64,000 nucleotides of DNA from DASZGL01 sp035938875. GTDB lineage: Bacteria; Chloroflexota; Dormibacteria; Aeolococcales; Aeolococcaceae. The notes under the pieces are model-generated. The model did not search any database. It was not told where the DNA came from and worked only from the letters and a program-made list of their open reading frames with translations. Positions 33,715-42,626 of the stretch are shown one piece after another. The stretch spans positions 3,472-67,471 of the forward strand of contig DASZGL010000041.1 in assembly GCA_035938875.1 (NCBI GenBank), given 5' to 3'. Numbering within the stretch: the stretch's first letter is position 1; each line of letters begins with the position of its first letter. The position numbers were made by a program, and so were the translations under genes.

Positions 33715-35091
33715 TCAGGGCGTGACAGGCTCGACGCGGAGCACTCCCGACACGTGCGCCGGTGCCACCTGCCGTGCCGGCCCACCGCCACCGGCGAGAT
33801 CGAGCTGGAGCAGGTCGCCGTCGGCGGCCGCCCAGAGCAAGCGCCCATCAGGGCTCAATGCCATGCCGAAGACGGCGCGACCACCGAAGAGCTCGCGCTG
33901 CAGGTGAAGCGTCGCGGTGTCGATGACCAGCACCGAAGCGTCGGCGACGCCGTAAAGCGTGGCACCGTCGGGGCTCAGCCTGGCACCGCCGAGCACGGTG
34001 CGCTTTGCCTGGGCGTCGACGACGCCACCGAAGCTGCCGAAGAAGCTCGCCGGTGTCGCCTGCGGAGTCGAAGCCGGCGTCACCGTCGCCTGACGGGCGA
34101 GGTTCGGCCAGCCGGAGGTGTCGATGACGGCGATGCTGCCAAGGGCGCCGTTGACCGCGTACAGGCGGTTGTGCGCCGAATCGAGCGCCAGTGACCAGAG
34201 CAGCTCCAGCTCCTGGTCGCCGGTGTTGCGGTTGTTGCCAGTGGGCAGGTCGATGCACGCGGCGACGCCGTGTTCGAGGTCGAGCGCGTGCACCACCGGA
34301 CCGCGCTCACCGAAGGCGTACACCGTGTACTGCCATGTGCCGTCTGCGGAGTTGACATGCGCGATCGCGGTACCGCTCATGGTCACTTCGCTCGGTGACT
34401 GCTTGTCGACGATGACCGTCGGGTCGAGCTGCGCGGCGGACATGTCGTAGCGGCGGACGTGATACCCGATGCCGCCCGTGGCGCCCTGACCCAGGTTCTC
34501 GAGCAGGTAGAGATTGCGACCGCTGTTGCTGATCCCGTCGAAGAGAAAGTCGCCTGAGAGGATGACGCGGCGTGGCGCTGACGCGTACGTGGTGTCGACC
34601 ACCACGAATTTGGTGGTCACCTGCGGTGTGCCACTGCGGTCGGTTCCGTCGAGGACCAGCCAATGACCGTCAGGCGAGAGTCCCCCGCGCTGAATACCCA
34701 CATAGGGCAGCGAGTAATTGACGTCGAACACCTGACTGTGCAGCAGCGCACCAGTGTGCCCATCGATGACATGGAGCGCCCAGCCGCCCGGCGCCTGCGC
34801 GACCGTGTACAACCGCGAGAAGTCGGGCGAGAAGACGCCGTCGGGCATGGTGATCGCCGCCTTGCGCGCGGCGGCGTCGACGATGGTGACCCCGCTGTCC
34901 GGCGTGCCGTCGGCGAAAACCCACACGCGATAGGGAACCGCCGGTGCTGCAGGTGGCGTCGCCGTCGCCGTGGCCGCCGGCTTCGAGCCCTGCGGCACAG
35001 GCGTCGGCGACAGGGCGATGGTCGCGGCCTTGCTCCCGCAGGCAACAACGGTGGCGGCCACGAGGATGAGCAGCGGACGTCGCACGCGCAT
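33715..35091 (-). CDS. Beta-propeller (YVTN/WD40-like) lipoprotein
   Basis: A 458-residue exported lipoprotein with a signal peptide ending in ATVVACGSK. After a Thr/Pro/Ala-rich spacer come propeller blades with LSPDGHWLVLDGTD, LYAVNGALGSIAVIDTSGWP, LSPDGATLYGVADASVLVIDTATL and LSPDGRLLWAAADGDLLQLDLAG. These are the YVTN/surface-antigen repeat style. It likely binds a ligand or protein outside the cell. The ATG at 35091 is preceded by GGAGG. It follows the anti-sigma gene at 69-bp spacing and may be co-transcribed. Confidence 0.78.
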   Translation of the reverse strand: MRVRRPLLILVAATVVACGSKAATIALSPTPVPQGSKPAATATATPPAAPAVPYRVWVFADGTPDSGVTIVDAAARKAAITMPDGVFSPDFSRLYTVAQAPGGWALHVIDGHTGALLHSQVFDVNYSLPYVGIQRGGLSPDGHWLVLDGTDRSGTPQVTTKFVVVDTTYASAPRRVILSGDFLFDGISNSGRNLYLLENLGQGATGGIGYHVRRYDMSAAQLDPTVIVDKQSPSEVTMSGTAIAHVNSADGTWQYTVYAFGERGPVVHALDLEHGVAACIDLPTGNNRNTGDQELELLWSLALDSAHNRLYAVNGALGSIAVIDTSGWPNLARQATVTPASTPQATPASFFGSFGGVVDAQAKRTVLGGARLSPDGATLYGVADASVLVIDTATLHLQRELFGGRAVFGMALSPDGRLLWAAADGDLLQLDLAGGGGPARQVAPAHVSGVLRVEPVTP

Positions 35092-35159
35092 GGTGTAGTA
35101 CCTCCACCGCATCTACACCGCCGCGGTCACGCCGGTTCCCGACGCCGCTGCGCGTTCGG

Positions 35160-35966
35160 TCAACGCAACGACTGAGCGATCGCCAGCGCCTGATCGCGCC
35201 CCAGGTTCGCCTCGACGCGGATGCTGACGTCGCCGCGCTCGAAGATCAGGGTGTTGCCGGCGAGACGCACCTGATCGTTGACGACGGCGCCGCCGGCGTC
35301 CCTGTAGGCAAGCTCATGTGGCTGGCCGGCGATGAAGTACCCCGCGCCGCCGTTGACACTGACAGGCTCGACGGTGGCGTCGGGTCCGACGAACTTGTCG
35401 AGGAACTCGCTTGCCAGGGTGCCGCGCAGCTCGGTGACCAGCAGTCCCACGCCTGTCGTCGGTGCCTCGGGCAAGCCGCTGCGGGGCAGGTAGACCAGGG
35501 TGACGAACTGCACCGGCGGCGACGCGCGGAGGTAGACGGCATCGGGCTCGCCGAGCGAGGCGGGAACGGCGATGGGGAAGTCGACCGCAGCGCGCGCCTG
35601 GGCGAGGGTGAGCCGGCGGCCGAGGAGAAGTCGCGCGCCGAGCGACGGCGTCGAAGTGGACGACGGCTGCGGCCGCGGTGTGGGGTTCTGCTGAACCGGC
35701 TCGATGACGATGCCCCTGATCCCCAGCCAGTGCGCCACCGTGGTGCGAACCGGCGGGACGGCCCCGACCATGATCGCCAGGGCGGCGAGCAGAGAGGTGG
35801 CCATGACCACCGGCCGTCGCTTCCACCAGGGTTGTGCCGGCACGCGCTGACGCACCTCGATTCCGGCGAGGCGCCCGGCGACGGCACCGGCCAGCGCCGG
35901 GGTCGGCGGATAGTCGAGGTGGGCGCCGAGATCGGCGAGCCGCGCTTCGAGGATCTGGTCACCCAT
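35160..35966 (-). CDS. Probable membrane anti-sigma factor paired with the upstream ECF sigma
   Basis: A 268-residue single-pass membrane protein. Residues 1-50 are cytoplasmic, a transmembrane helix spans about residues 54-73 (VVMATSLLAALAIMVGAVPP), a Thr/Pro/Ser linker follows, then an extracytoplasmic domain in the style of DUF4179/DUF4367 anti-sigma proteins. Its start overlaps the sigma-factor gene by 8 bp, the usual arrangement of a sigma/anti-sigma pair. No zinc-binding HxxxCxxC motif is visible. Confidence 0.75.
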   Translation of the reverse strand: MGDQILEARLADLGAHLDYPPTPALAGAVAGRLAGIEVRQRVPAQPWWKRRPVVMATSLLAALAIMVGAVPPVRTTVAHWLGIRGIVIEPVQQNPTPRPQPSSTSTPSLGARLLLGRRLTLAQARAAVDFPIAVPASLGEPDAVYLRASPPVQFVTLVYLPRSGLPEAPTTGVGLLVTELRGTLASEFLDKFVGPDATVEPVSVNGGAGYFIAGQPHELAYRDAGGAVVNDQVRLAGNTLIFERGDVSIRVEANLGRDQALAIAQSLR

Positions 35967-36519
35967 CGGGCGTCCCCATGGCGAGGCGCAGCCGCGTCAG
36001 CGCACGCGAGAGGCGCGACTTGACCGTGCCCTGGCGACAACCAAGCGCGGTGGCGGTCTCCTCGACGCTCAGCTCGAGGAAGAAGCGGCAGGCGATCACC
36101 TCCCGATCCTCGTCCTTCAGCGAGCCGACGGCACGGAGGAGCGCGGTCCGCTCCTCCGCCACCTCGACTGCCCGCTCCGGGGATGGGGCCGCATCCCCGT
36201 CGGTGACAGCGTCGGCCACGCGAATGGCCAGCCCCTCGCGCCGGGTCGAAGCCCGCCGCCGGTTGCGAGCGGCATTGACCACGATGCGCAAAAGCCAGGG
36301 GCGAAGCGGCGACCCTGTCCGGAAGGAGGGCAGCGCCCGGTAGGCGGCGACGAATGCCTCCTGGGCCGCGTCCTCAGCGTCAGCCGCGGCGCCGGTGACC
36401 AGGTAGGCGGTGCGGAAGGCCAGGTCGGAATATCGCTGCACCAGCTCTCCATAGGCATCGCCGTCGCCGCGCCGCGCGCGCTCGACGAGTTCCGCCTCTT
36501 CCAGTGGACGGCCCTCCAC
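35959..36519 (-). CDS. ECF-subfamily RNA polymerase sigma factor
   Basis: A 186-residue sigma-70 family protein of group 4. Region 2 is RRGDGDAYGELVQRYSDLAFRTAYLVTGAAADAEDAAQEAFVAAYRAL and region 4 has REVIACRFFLELSVEETATALGCRQGTVKSRLSRALTRLR, a helix-turn-helix for the -35 element. It has no region 3 or C-terminal extension. GTG start; no ribosome site or TAnnnT box precedes it, so it may use its own ECF promoter. The membrane anti-sigma follows in the same operon. Confidence 0.93.
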   Translation of the reverse strand: MEGRPLEEAELVERARRGDGDAYGELVQRYSDLAFRTAYLVTGAAADAEDAAQEAFVAAYRALPSFRTGSPLRPWLLRIVVNAARNRRRASTRREGLAIRVADAVTDGDAAPSPERAVEVAEERTALLRAVGSLKDEDREVIACRFFLELSVEETATALGCRQGTVKSRLSRALTRLRLAMGTPDG

Positions 36520-36622
36520 GGGTTGTTGGCAGGTTCACCGACTGTGTACACCGGTGAGGCGGTGAGCGTTCCACAGGTGGGGCGCTCCGTGCCCCTGCGG
36601 CGAGCGCGCCGTGACCAGCGGG

Positions 36623-36628
36623 TAGACT
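36623..36628 (+). promoter_or_regulatory. Putative -10 box upstream of the PHP gene
   Basis: TAGACT, nine bases upstream of GTG at 36638, which opens a four-codon frame that stops over the PHP start codon. Confidence 0.38.
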
Positions 36629-36648
36629 GCCGCGATCGTGGTGAGCGA

Positions 36649-37440
36649 GTGAGCGCCGACGCGCCGCGCCGCATCGACTGCGGCCCTGGCTTCGGCGTGG
36701 CCGAGACTCATGCGCACACCCTGGCCAGCGACGGAATGGTCGACGCCGACGACCTGGTGAGCGCCGCCGCAGCCGCGGGGATCACCGTGCTCTGCATCAC
36801 CGACCACGACACAACCGCAGCCCTCGACAAAGCCGTCGACCGCGGCGCGGCCCTCGGCGTCGAGGTGGTGCGTGGCGAGGAGGTCACCACCGCATGGCCC
36901 AGCGGCGTGCACGTCGTGGGGCTGTTCCTCGAGGGCCAGGTGCGCATGGGGTTGTCGGTTGAGGACACTGTTGACGCAATCCATGACCAGGGTGGCCTCG
37001 CCGTCCTGCCGCATCCCTTCATGCCCACCTACTTCGCCTCGATCTCCGCGCGCCGCGCGTCGCGCCTGCTGGAGAGCCACCGCGTCGAGGGCATCGAGCT
37101 GCGCCACACCGCGGTGATGGCCCCGTGGGGCTGGGGCGCGCTCGACGACTTCTACGCCGCGCACCGCGAGCGGCTCGGCGCCGCGCTCGGCGCCGGTGAC
37201 AGCCACTTCGGCAGTCACGACCTGGGCCGTATGGTCACGGTCTTCCCCGGCCGCACCGCCGCGGACCTGCGCCGCGCCATCGAGGAGCGCACCACCTCGC
37301 CGCGCCGGGGCATCACCCCGACCCCGCCCCCGCTGCGCATGCGCCTCGCCCAGCAGCAGCGAGCGCTGCTCTGGCTCCCCCGCGAGCGCCGCGCCGGCCG
37401 GGTCGGCGGCGGCGCCGGCCGTGCCGGGGCGGACGCGTAG
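36649..37440 (+). CDS. PHP-domain metal-dependent phosphoesterase
   Basis: A 263-residue protein of the PHP (polymerase and histidinol phosphatase) superfamily. It shows AETHAHTLASDGMVDADDLVSAAAAAGITVLCITDHDTTAALDKAV, with the H-x-H and D-H-D metal ligands, then EEVTTAWPSGVHVVGLF, LPHPFMPTY and GAGDSHFGSHDLG. This arrangement matches YciV/TrpH-like 5'-3' nucleases or nucleotide phosphatases. GTG start at 36649 with GGTGAGCGA upstream. The C-terminus is Arg/Gly-rich. Next to tRNA-Lys, with no obvious link. Confidence 0.88.
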   Translation: MSADAPRRIDCGPGFGVAETHAHTLASDGMVDADDLVSAAAAAGITVLCITDHDTTAALDKAVDRGAALGVEVVRGEEVTTAWPSGVHVVGLFLEGQVRMGLSVEDTVDAIHDQGGLAVLPHPFMPTYFASISARRASRLLESHRVEGIELRHTAVMAPWGWGALDDFYAAHRERLGAALGAGDSHFGSHDLGRMVTVFPGRTAADLRRAIEERTTSPRRGITPTPPPLRMRLAQQQRALLWLPRERRAGRVGGGAGRAGADA

Positions 37441-37447
37441 CCGACGC

Positions 37448-37453
37448 TACAAT
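37448..37453 (+). promoter_or_regulatory. -10 box for tRNA-Lys
   Basis: TACAAT, ending 16 nt before the tRNA 5' end, a normal distance for a stable-RNA promoter. No strong -35 is seen. Confidence 0.45.
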
Positions 37454-37469
37454 CGGTGCCCCCGAGCGT

Positions 37470-37545
37470 GCCCGCTTAGCTCAGTTGGTAGAGCAGGGGA
37501 CTCTTAATCCCTTGGTCACAGGTTCGAGTCCTGTAGCGGGTACCA
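37470..37545 (+). tRNA. tRNA-Lys (anticodon CTT), CCA encoded
   Basis: A 76-nt cloverleaf: acceptor arms GCCCGCT and AGCGGGT, D arm TAGCTCAGTTGGTAGAGCA, anticodon stem GGGGA/TCCCT with loop CTCTTAA (anticodon CTT, decoding AAG), T arm ending GGTTCGAGTCC, and an encoded CCA. All stems pair; the first pair is a G-U wobble. Confidence 0.97.
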
Positions 37546-37558
37546 GCGCTCTGTGCAA

Positions 37559-37650
37559 GTTCGGCTGATGGGGACAAAACGCCTTCGGCTGATGCTTGAA
37601 AGTGTTTCGGTTGATGGTTGACAGCCACTTCGGCTGATTCTTGACACTCC
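37559..37650 (+). repeat. Four imperfect 22-24 bp repeats at an IS481-like end
   Basis: TTCGGCTGAT-type units begin near 37560, 37584, 37606 and 37629, each followed 2-5 nt later by a TTGACA- or TTGAAA-like element. This repeated end structure is typical of the terminus of some IS481-family elements. It sits 14 nt after the tRNA CCA. Confidence 0.6.
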
Positions 37651-37654
37651 CTCA

Positions 37655-37810
37655 ATGAGGGAGATCAGCGTGGCGGAACAGCGGTATCAGGCAGTTTTGG
37701 CAGTGGTTGGAGAGGGGCGGACGGTCTGCGAGGTCGCACACGAAGATTCAGCGTTCCAGGACGGTTCCTCTAGCCCATGCCCAGAGCCGGCGTGCCGGGG
37801 GTACCCTTAG
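37655..37810 (+). pseudogene. Truncated IS481-family transposase N-terminus
   Basis: An ATG at 37655 opens MREISVAEQRYQAVLAVVGEG and then RTVCEVA, which reads like the N-terminal helix-turn-helix region of IS481-type DDE transposases. After about 28 codons the similarity stops (from HEDSAFQDGSSS on) and a TAG follows at codon 52. The catalytic DDE domain is absent. This is a deletion scar, with its junction near base 37740. The next real gene begins 32 bp after the stop. Confidence 0.65.
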
Positions 37811-37842
37811 CCGACGGGTACTGTGCATTTGCCGGGGGGCGG

Positions 37843-40800
37843 ATGGTCTGTTCGAGTTGCGGGGTGGAGAATCCGGCGGGCAGCAAGTTCTGCTGCGAGT
37901 GCGGAAGCCCGCTCGCGCGCTCCTGCCCCTCGTGCGGCTCTTCGGCCCCCTCGGCGGCCAGCTTCTGCAACGAGTGCGGCGCCTCCCTGAAGCTGAAGGG
38001 CGCCGTCGGGACTACGCCCCGCCGAACGCGTGAGGAGCCCATCGCCGAGCGGCGCCTCGTCTCCGTCCTTTTCGCCGACCTCGTCGGATTCACAACGCTG
38101 GCGGAGTCCCGTGACTCGGAGGAGGTCCGCGACCTCCTGTCCCACTACTTCGACACGTGCCGCACCGTCGTTGCGCGCTACGGCGGTGTGGTGGAGAAGT
38201 TCATCGGTGACGCGGTCCTGGCGATCTGGGGAGCACCGGTGGCTCAGGAGGACGATGCCGAGAGGGCAGTACGTGCCGCTCTCGACCTGATCGAGACGGT
38301 GTCAGCGCTCGGCGCAGAGGTGGGCGCTGACCTCAAGGCCCGCGCGGGCATCCTCACCGGGGAGGCGACGGTCAACCTGGGCGCGGTGGGCGAGGGAATG
38401 GTCGCCGGTGATGTGGTGAACACCGCCTCTCGGATCCAGTCGCTCGCCAGTCCGGGATGCGTCTTGGTCGGCGACGCCACTCGCAGGGTCACCGCATCGG
38501 CCATCGCCTACGACGACGCTGGGATGCATCAGCTGAAAGGCAAGGCCGAGCCTATTGCGCTGTACCGGGCACTTCGGGTCGTGGCTGGCGTCGGTGGAGT
38601 GCTGAAGGCTGAGGGCCTCGAGGCGCCTTTCGTCGGCCGCGACCGGGAGTTGCGTCTGCTCAAAGACCTCTTCCACGCATCCGCCGAACAGGGCAACGCG
38701 CATCTGGTCTCCATCGTTGGTTCCGCCGGAATCGGCAAATCGCGTCTGGCCTGGGAATTCTTCAAGTACGTCGACGGCTTGGCGACGAAGATCCGCTGGC
38801 ACCGCGGACGATGTCTGTCGTACGGCGAAGGCGTGACCTACTGGGCACTGGCCGACATGGTCAGGACGAGAGCAGGGATCGTCGAGGGTGAGGACCCCTC
38901 GACGGCGATACCGAAGTTGCGCGAAGCGCTGGAGAGCACGCTTCCCGACGCCACCGAGCGGGCCTGGGTCGGGCCGCGACTTGCGCACCTGCTCGGACTC
39001 GAAGAACGGGTGGCACGCGAGCGTGAGGACCTGTTCTCTGCGTGGCGACTCTTCTACGAGCGCCTCGCCGATGAAATGCCGACGGTGCTGGTGTTCGAGG
39101 ACGTGCAGTGGGCCGACCCATCTCTCCTCGACTTCGTCGAATACCTCCTCGAGTGGTCGCGCAGGCACCGCCTGTTCATCATTACCCTCGCCCGCCCCGA
39201 GCTTCACGAACGCCGCCGCAACTGGGGCACCGGCCGAAGCTCCACGTCTCTGTATCTCGAGCCACTGTCGCGTGAGTCGATGAACACGCTGCTGCGCGGT
39301 CTTGTCCCCGGCCTGCCGACGGATCTGCGGTCGCGCATCCTGGAGCGCGCTGAAGGGGTGCCCCTCTACGCGGTCGAGACCGTGCGGATGCTGCTCGATC
39401 GCCAGCTCCTGGTGCGCGAGGGTGACGACTACCGGCTCCCCGCCACCGTCGCGACCCTCGAGGTCCCAGAGACTCTGCACGCACTCATCGCCGCGCGCCT
39501 TGATGGCCTCGCTGTGGAGGAGCGTCGGCTTCTCGAGGATGCCTCCGTTCTGGGCAAGACGTTCACCAAGACCGCCCTCGCGGCCCTGAGTGGCGCCGCC
39601 CGGGACGGGCTCGACGAACTGCTGTCCTCGCTCATCCGAAAGGAGGTCCTGACCATCCAGGCTGACCCGATGTCGCCGGAACGCGGACAGTACGGGTTTC
39701 TCCAGGACCTGGTTCGGCGCGTCGCGTACGAGACACTCTCCAAGAAGGACCGCAGGGCCAAGCATCTGCGCATGGCCGCCTACCTCGAGACGACGGCAGG
39801 ACACGAGGATGACGAGAGCGTCGAGGTGGTCGCCTCCCACTACAACGAGGCCTATCGCGCCGCGCCGGATGCGCCCGATGCGCCGGAGATCAAGGTCAGA
39901 GCGCGCGACATGCTTGTTCGTGCCGGCGACCATGCGGCTGCACTCGCCGCCGCCGAGGAGGCGCAGCGCTATTACGAGCAGGCCGCGGAGCTCACCGACG
40001 ACGCTGTCGGGCAGGCGCAGCTCCTCGAGCGGGCCGGCGTGATGGCGTACATAGGGGGGCGGTCAGACGAGGCGACCACGCGGTACGAGCGAGCCATCGC
40101 ACTGTTCGAGGCGGAGGGCAGGTCACACCCCGCCGCACGGGTGTCGGCGCGGCTTGGCGAGGTGGACCAGAGGAAAGGGCAGCTGGAGCAGGCGATCGCG
40201 CGGATGGAACCTGCGTTCGCGGTGCTGGTCACCGAGACACCAGACCCGGACCTCGCCTCCCTCGCCGCCGCCTTCGCGCGAGCGCTGTTCTTCTTCGGGC
40301 GCAGCGAGGACGCGTTCGAACCGATCGAGGTCGCGCTGAACCTGGCGGAGTCCTTCTGGCTACCCGAAGTCCTGTCCAACGCGCTCAACACCAAGGGCCT
40401 GATCATTCTCAGCAAGGGTCGGCGGCGCGAGGCCGAGGGATTGATCAAGCACGCGCTGGAGGTGGCGCTCGAGAACGACGTGTCCGCGGCGGCCGTCCGC
40501 GCCTACTTCAACCTCGCCGAGATCATCGCCCAGGCGGACGCCTACGAGCAGGCCCGGGCGTACGCGGCGGACGGCCTGGCCTTCTCGCGACGAGTGGGCA
40601 ACCGGGCGTTCGAGTGGAGCTTTCTCTCGCAGGTGTATCCGCTGTACTGCCTCGGCCAGTGGGACGAGGTGCTAGCGCTGAGCGCGCAGCTCCCCGAGGA
40701 GAAGTTTCCCGAGCAGAGGGCCGCATTCCTCGGCTTCACCAACGTGGTGGCCATCTCGGTGCATCGCGGTGATGTCGACGAGGCGAGGAGGGTCCTGGAA

Positions 40801-41388
40801 ATCGTCGCCGAAGTTCCGGCCTCCTCCGACGTCCAGGATCGCAGCAATTTCGCTGTCGCCCGAGCGCACCTGCTCCAGGCCGAAGGCAAGCACGTCGAGG
40901 CGCTGGCTGCCGCCGAGGAGGCGCTCCACGGACGTGAGCTCTTCGGCCTGGGCCATGAGGCGGTCAAGGGAGCGTTCGGCGAGGCGGTCGCTGCGGCATT
41001 CGAGCTCGGCGACCTCGGCAAGGTGGAGGAGCTTCTCGCGATTGTCGAGGGTGAAGCTGTCGGGAAACGGCCGCCCTTCATGCAGGCGCAGGCGATCCGC
41101 ACCCGAGCCCGCCTCGCGGCGAGCCGTGGCAGCGACGGGGTCGACGAGGGGTTCCAGAAGGCAACGGCGCTGTTCCGCCAGCTGTCGGTTCCCTTCTGGA
41201 TGGCCGTGACGCTCCTCGAGCACGGTGAGTGGCTGTTGCAGCAGACCCGTTCGGACGAGGCCGCGCCGCTGCTGCTCGAGGCGCGTGATGTCTTCGAGCA
41301 GTTGCGAGCGCGACCGTGGCTGGACCGCATCTCACGGCTCGCTCCGGTGGTGTCACGGCCGGAGGTCACCGAGCCGCTGAGCGTCTGA
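37843..41388 (+). CDS. Adenylate/guanylate cyclase with zinc ribbons, AAA-type ATPase and TPR repeats
   Basis: An 1181-residue signalling protein. Two zinc ribbons open it (residues 3-47: CSSCG...CCECG and CPSCG...CNECG). A class III cyclase domain follows at about 70-240 (LVSVLFADLVGFTTLAES and EKFIGDAVLAIWGAP hold the two metal-binding Asp). Then a STAND-type ATPase with Walker A VGSAGIGKSRLA near 295 and Walker B VLVFEDVQWADPS, and a long helical TPR-like half with an arm from about 640. Such proteins make cAMP in response to an unknown signal. The ATG at 37843 gives an N-terminal CxxC; the frame is open 22 codons further upstream. The position just after an IS scar may reflect a rearrangement. 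Confidence 0.92.
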   Translation: MVCSSCGVENPAGSKFCCECGSPLARSCPSCGSSAPSAASFCNECGASLKLKGAVGTTPRRTREEPIAERRLVSVLFADLVGFTTLAESRDSEEVRDLLSHYFDTCRTVVARYGGVVEKFIGDAVLAIWGAPVAQEDDAERAVRAALDLIETVSALGAEVGADLKARAGILTGEATVNLGAVGEGMVAGDVVNTASRIQSLASPGCVLVGDATRRVTASAIAYDDAGMHQLKGKAEPIALYRALRVVAGVGGVLKAEGLEAPFVGRDRELRLLKDLFHASAEQGNAHLVSIVGSAGIGKSRLAWEFFKYVDGLATKIRWHRGRCLSYGEGVTYWALADMVRTRAGIVEGEDPSTAIPKLREALESTLPDATERAWVGPRLAHLLGLEERVAREREDLFSAWRLFYERLADEMPTVLVFEDVQWADPSLLDFVEYLLEWSRRHRLFIITLARPELHERRRNWGTGRSSTSLYLEPLSRESMNTLLRGLVPGLPTDLRSRILERAEGVPLYAVETVRMLLDRQLLVREGDDYRLPATVATLEVPETLHALIAARLDGLAVEERRLLEDASVLGKTFTKTALAALSGAARDGLDELLSSLIRKEVLTIQADPMSPERGQYGFLQDLVRRVAYETLSKKDRRAKHLRMAAYLETTAGHEDDESVEVVASHYNEAYRAAPDAPDAPEIKVRARDMLVRAGDHAAALAAAEEAQRYYEQAAELTDDAVGQAQLLERAGVMAYIGGRSDEATTRYERAIALFEAEGRSHPAARVSARLGEVDQRKGQLEQAIARMEPAFAVLVTETPDPDLASLAAAFARALFFFGRSEDAFEPIEVALNLAESFWLPEVLSNALNTKGLIILSKGRRREAEGLIKHALEVALENDVSAAAVRAYFNLAEIIAQADAYEQARAYAADGLAFSRRVGNRAFEWSFLSQVYPLYCLGQWDEVLALSAQLPEEKFPEQRAAFLGFTNVVAISVHRGDVDEARRVLEIVAEVPASSDVQDRSNFAVARAHLLQAEGKHVEALAAAEEALHGRELFGLGHEAVKGAFGEAVAAAFELGDLGKVEELLAIVEGEAVGKRPPFMQAQAIRTRARLAASRGSDGVDEGFQKATALFRQLSVPFWMAVTLLEHGEWLLQQTRSDEAAPLLLEARDVFEQLRARPWLDRISRLAPVVSRPEVTEPLSV

Positions 41389-41545
41389 GGACACTGCGGC
41401 GGACTCGACGGCCCCAGTCCATACCCAGCCCCCGATGAGCGGCCGCTGCGCGCGGCATCGCGCCGAGCGTACGTCTGGCCGTCGTCAAGCGCAACTACGC
41501 GGTTCGGATGGAGGACACCGGGAGTAGCAGAGTCGGTCTCGAGCG

Positions 41546-42514
41546 CTACGCGACCGACGACGCGCGCACGTAAAACGTGCGCCGATAGCTCTGCGGCGAC
41601 GTGCCCCGCCAGCGCTGGAACTGCTGTCGCAATGTCACCGCGCTGCCGAAGCCGGACAGGCGCGCCACCTCCTCGATGGGTTCGTCGCTGTCCTCGAGCA
41701 GCTGCTGGGCGAGCAGCAGGCGCTGCTGCTGCAGCCAGCGATGCGGCGTCGTGCCGGTCACCGCACGAAAGCGACGCGCGAAGGTGCGCGTCGACATCAG
41801 CGCGCGAGCGGCGAGTTCGTCGACGCACAGCGGCTCGTCGAGTCGGCCCGACGCCCAGTCGAGCACCTCGCTCAGCTCGTCGCCACGGCGATGTTGGCGC
41901 ACCGGTGTCTCGACGTACTGCGCCTGCCCACCGTCGCGGTGTGGCGGCACCACCATGCGCCGCGCCAGCGCGTTGGCAACGCCCGCGCCGTGCTCGGTGC
42001 GGACGATGTGCAGGCAGAGGTCGATGCCCGCAGCAGTGCCTGCGCTGGTGAGCACGTCGCCCGCGTCGACGTAGAGCACGTTGGGGTCGACCATCGCCCG
42101 GGGGTACTTCGCCGCGAGCGCGGCGGCGTAACGCCAGTGCGTGCTCGCCCGGCGACCGTCGAGGAGGCCGGCTGCGGCGAGGACGAAGGCGCCGGTGCAC
42201 ACGCTCATCACCCGTGCGCCGCGATGCACCGCGGCGCGCAGTGCCTCGAGCAACTCCTCCGGCGGCTGTTCGTTGATGTCGCGCCACGCGGGGACGGCGA
42301 TCAGGTCGGCACTGGCCAGGCGCTCCAGGCCGTGCGCCGGCTGGATGACGAACCCCGAATCGCAGCGCAGCGGCGGCGGCTCGGCAGCGCAGACGGCGAA
42401 GTCGTATGCCGGGAATCCGTCGGCGGTGCGGTCCATGCCGAAGACCTCACAGATCACGCCAAGCTCGAAGGCGGCGACCTTGTCGGTCACCACCACGGCA
42501 ACATTACGGAGCAC
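41546..42514 (-). CDS. GlxA-type transcriptional regulator (DJ-1/PfpI plus AraC domains)
   Basis: A 322-residue regulator. The N-terminal half is a DJ-1/PfpI-like domain (VAVVVTDKVAAFELGVICEVFG at the start, RVMSVCTGAFVLAAAGLLDGRRASTHW with the nucleophile-position Cys). The C-terminal half is an AraC-type pair of helix-turn-helix motifs (LAARALMSTRTFARRFRAVTG and EVARLSGFGSAVTLRQQFQRWRG). GTG at 42514 gives a normal N-terminus; the longer frame overlaps the small genes on the other strand. Its target is unknown, possibly the divergent small genes. Confidence 0.9.
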   Translation of the reverse strand: MLRNVAVVVTDKVAAFELGVICEVFGMDRTADGFPAYDFAVCAAEPPPLRCDSGFVIQPAHGLERLASADLIAVPAWRDINEQPPEELLEALRAAVHRGARVMSVCTGAFVLAAAGLLDGRRASTHWRYAAALAAKYPRAMVDPNVLYVDAGDVLTSAGTAAGIDLCLHIVRTEHGAGVANALARRMVVPPHRDGGQAQYVETPVRQHRRGDELSEVLDWASGRLDEPLCVDELAARALMSTRTFARRFRAVTGTTPHRWLQQQRLLLAQQLLEDSDEPIEEVARLSGFGSAVTLRQQFQRWRGTSPQSYRRTFYVRASSVA

Positions 42515-42626
42515 GCCGCGGAGTATGGCAGAAATCCATCGACAGATGCCTCTTCGGCCACTTTCGAGTTCGGGGCAGCGGGTCCAGGATGGCTCATGCG
42601 GATCGAAATCACGAGGCACGAACCCC

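Noticed and set aside
37655..37810. An active IS481 element
   Set aside because: Only about 28 codons of transposase N-terminus remain; no DDE domain and no second terminal end were found.
37843..41388. Anti-phage defence (CBASS-like) gene
   Set aside because: The cyclase is class III, not a CD-NTase, and there is no effector, protease or ubiquitin-like partner nearby.
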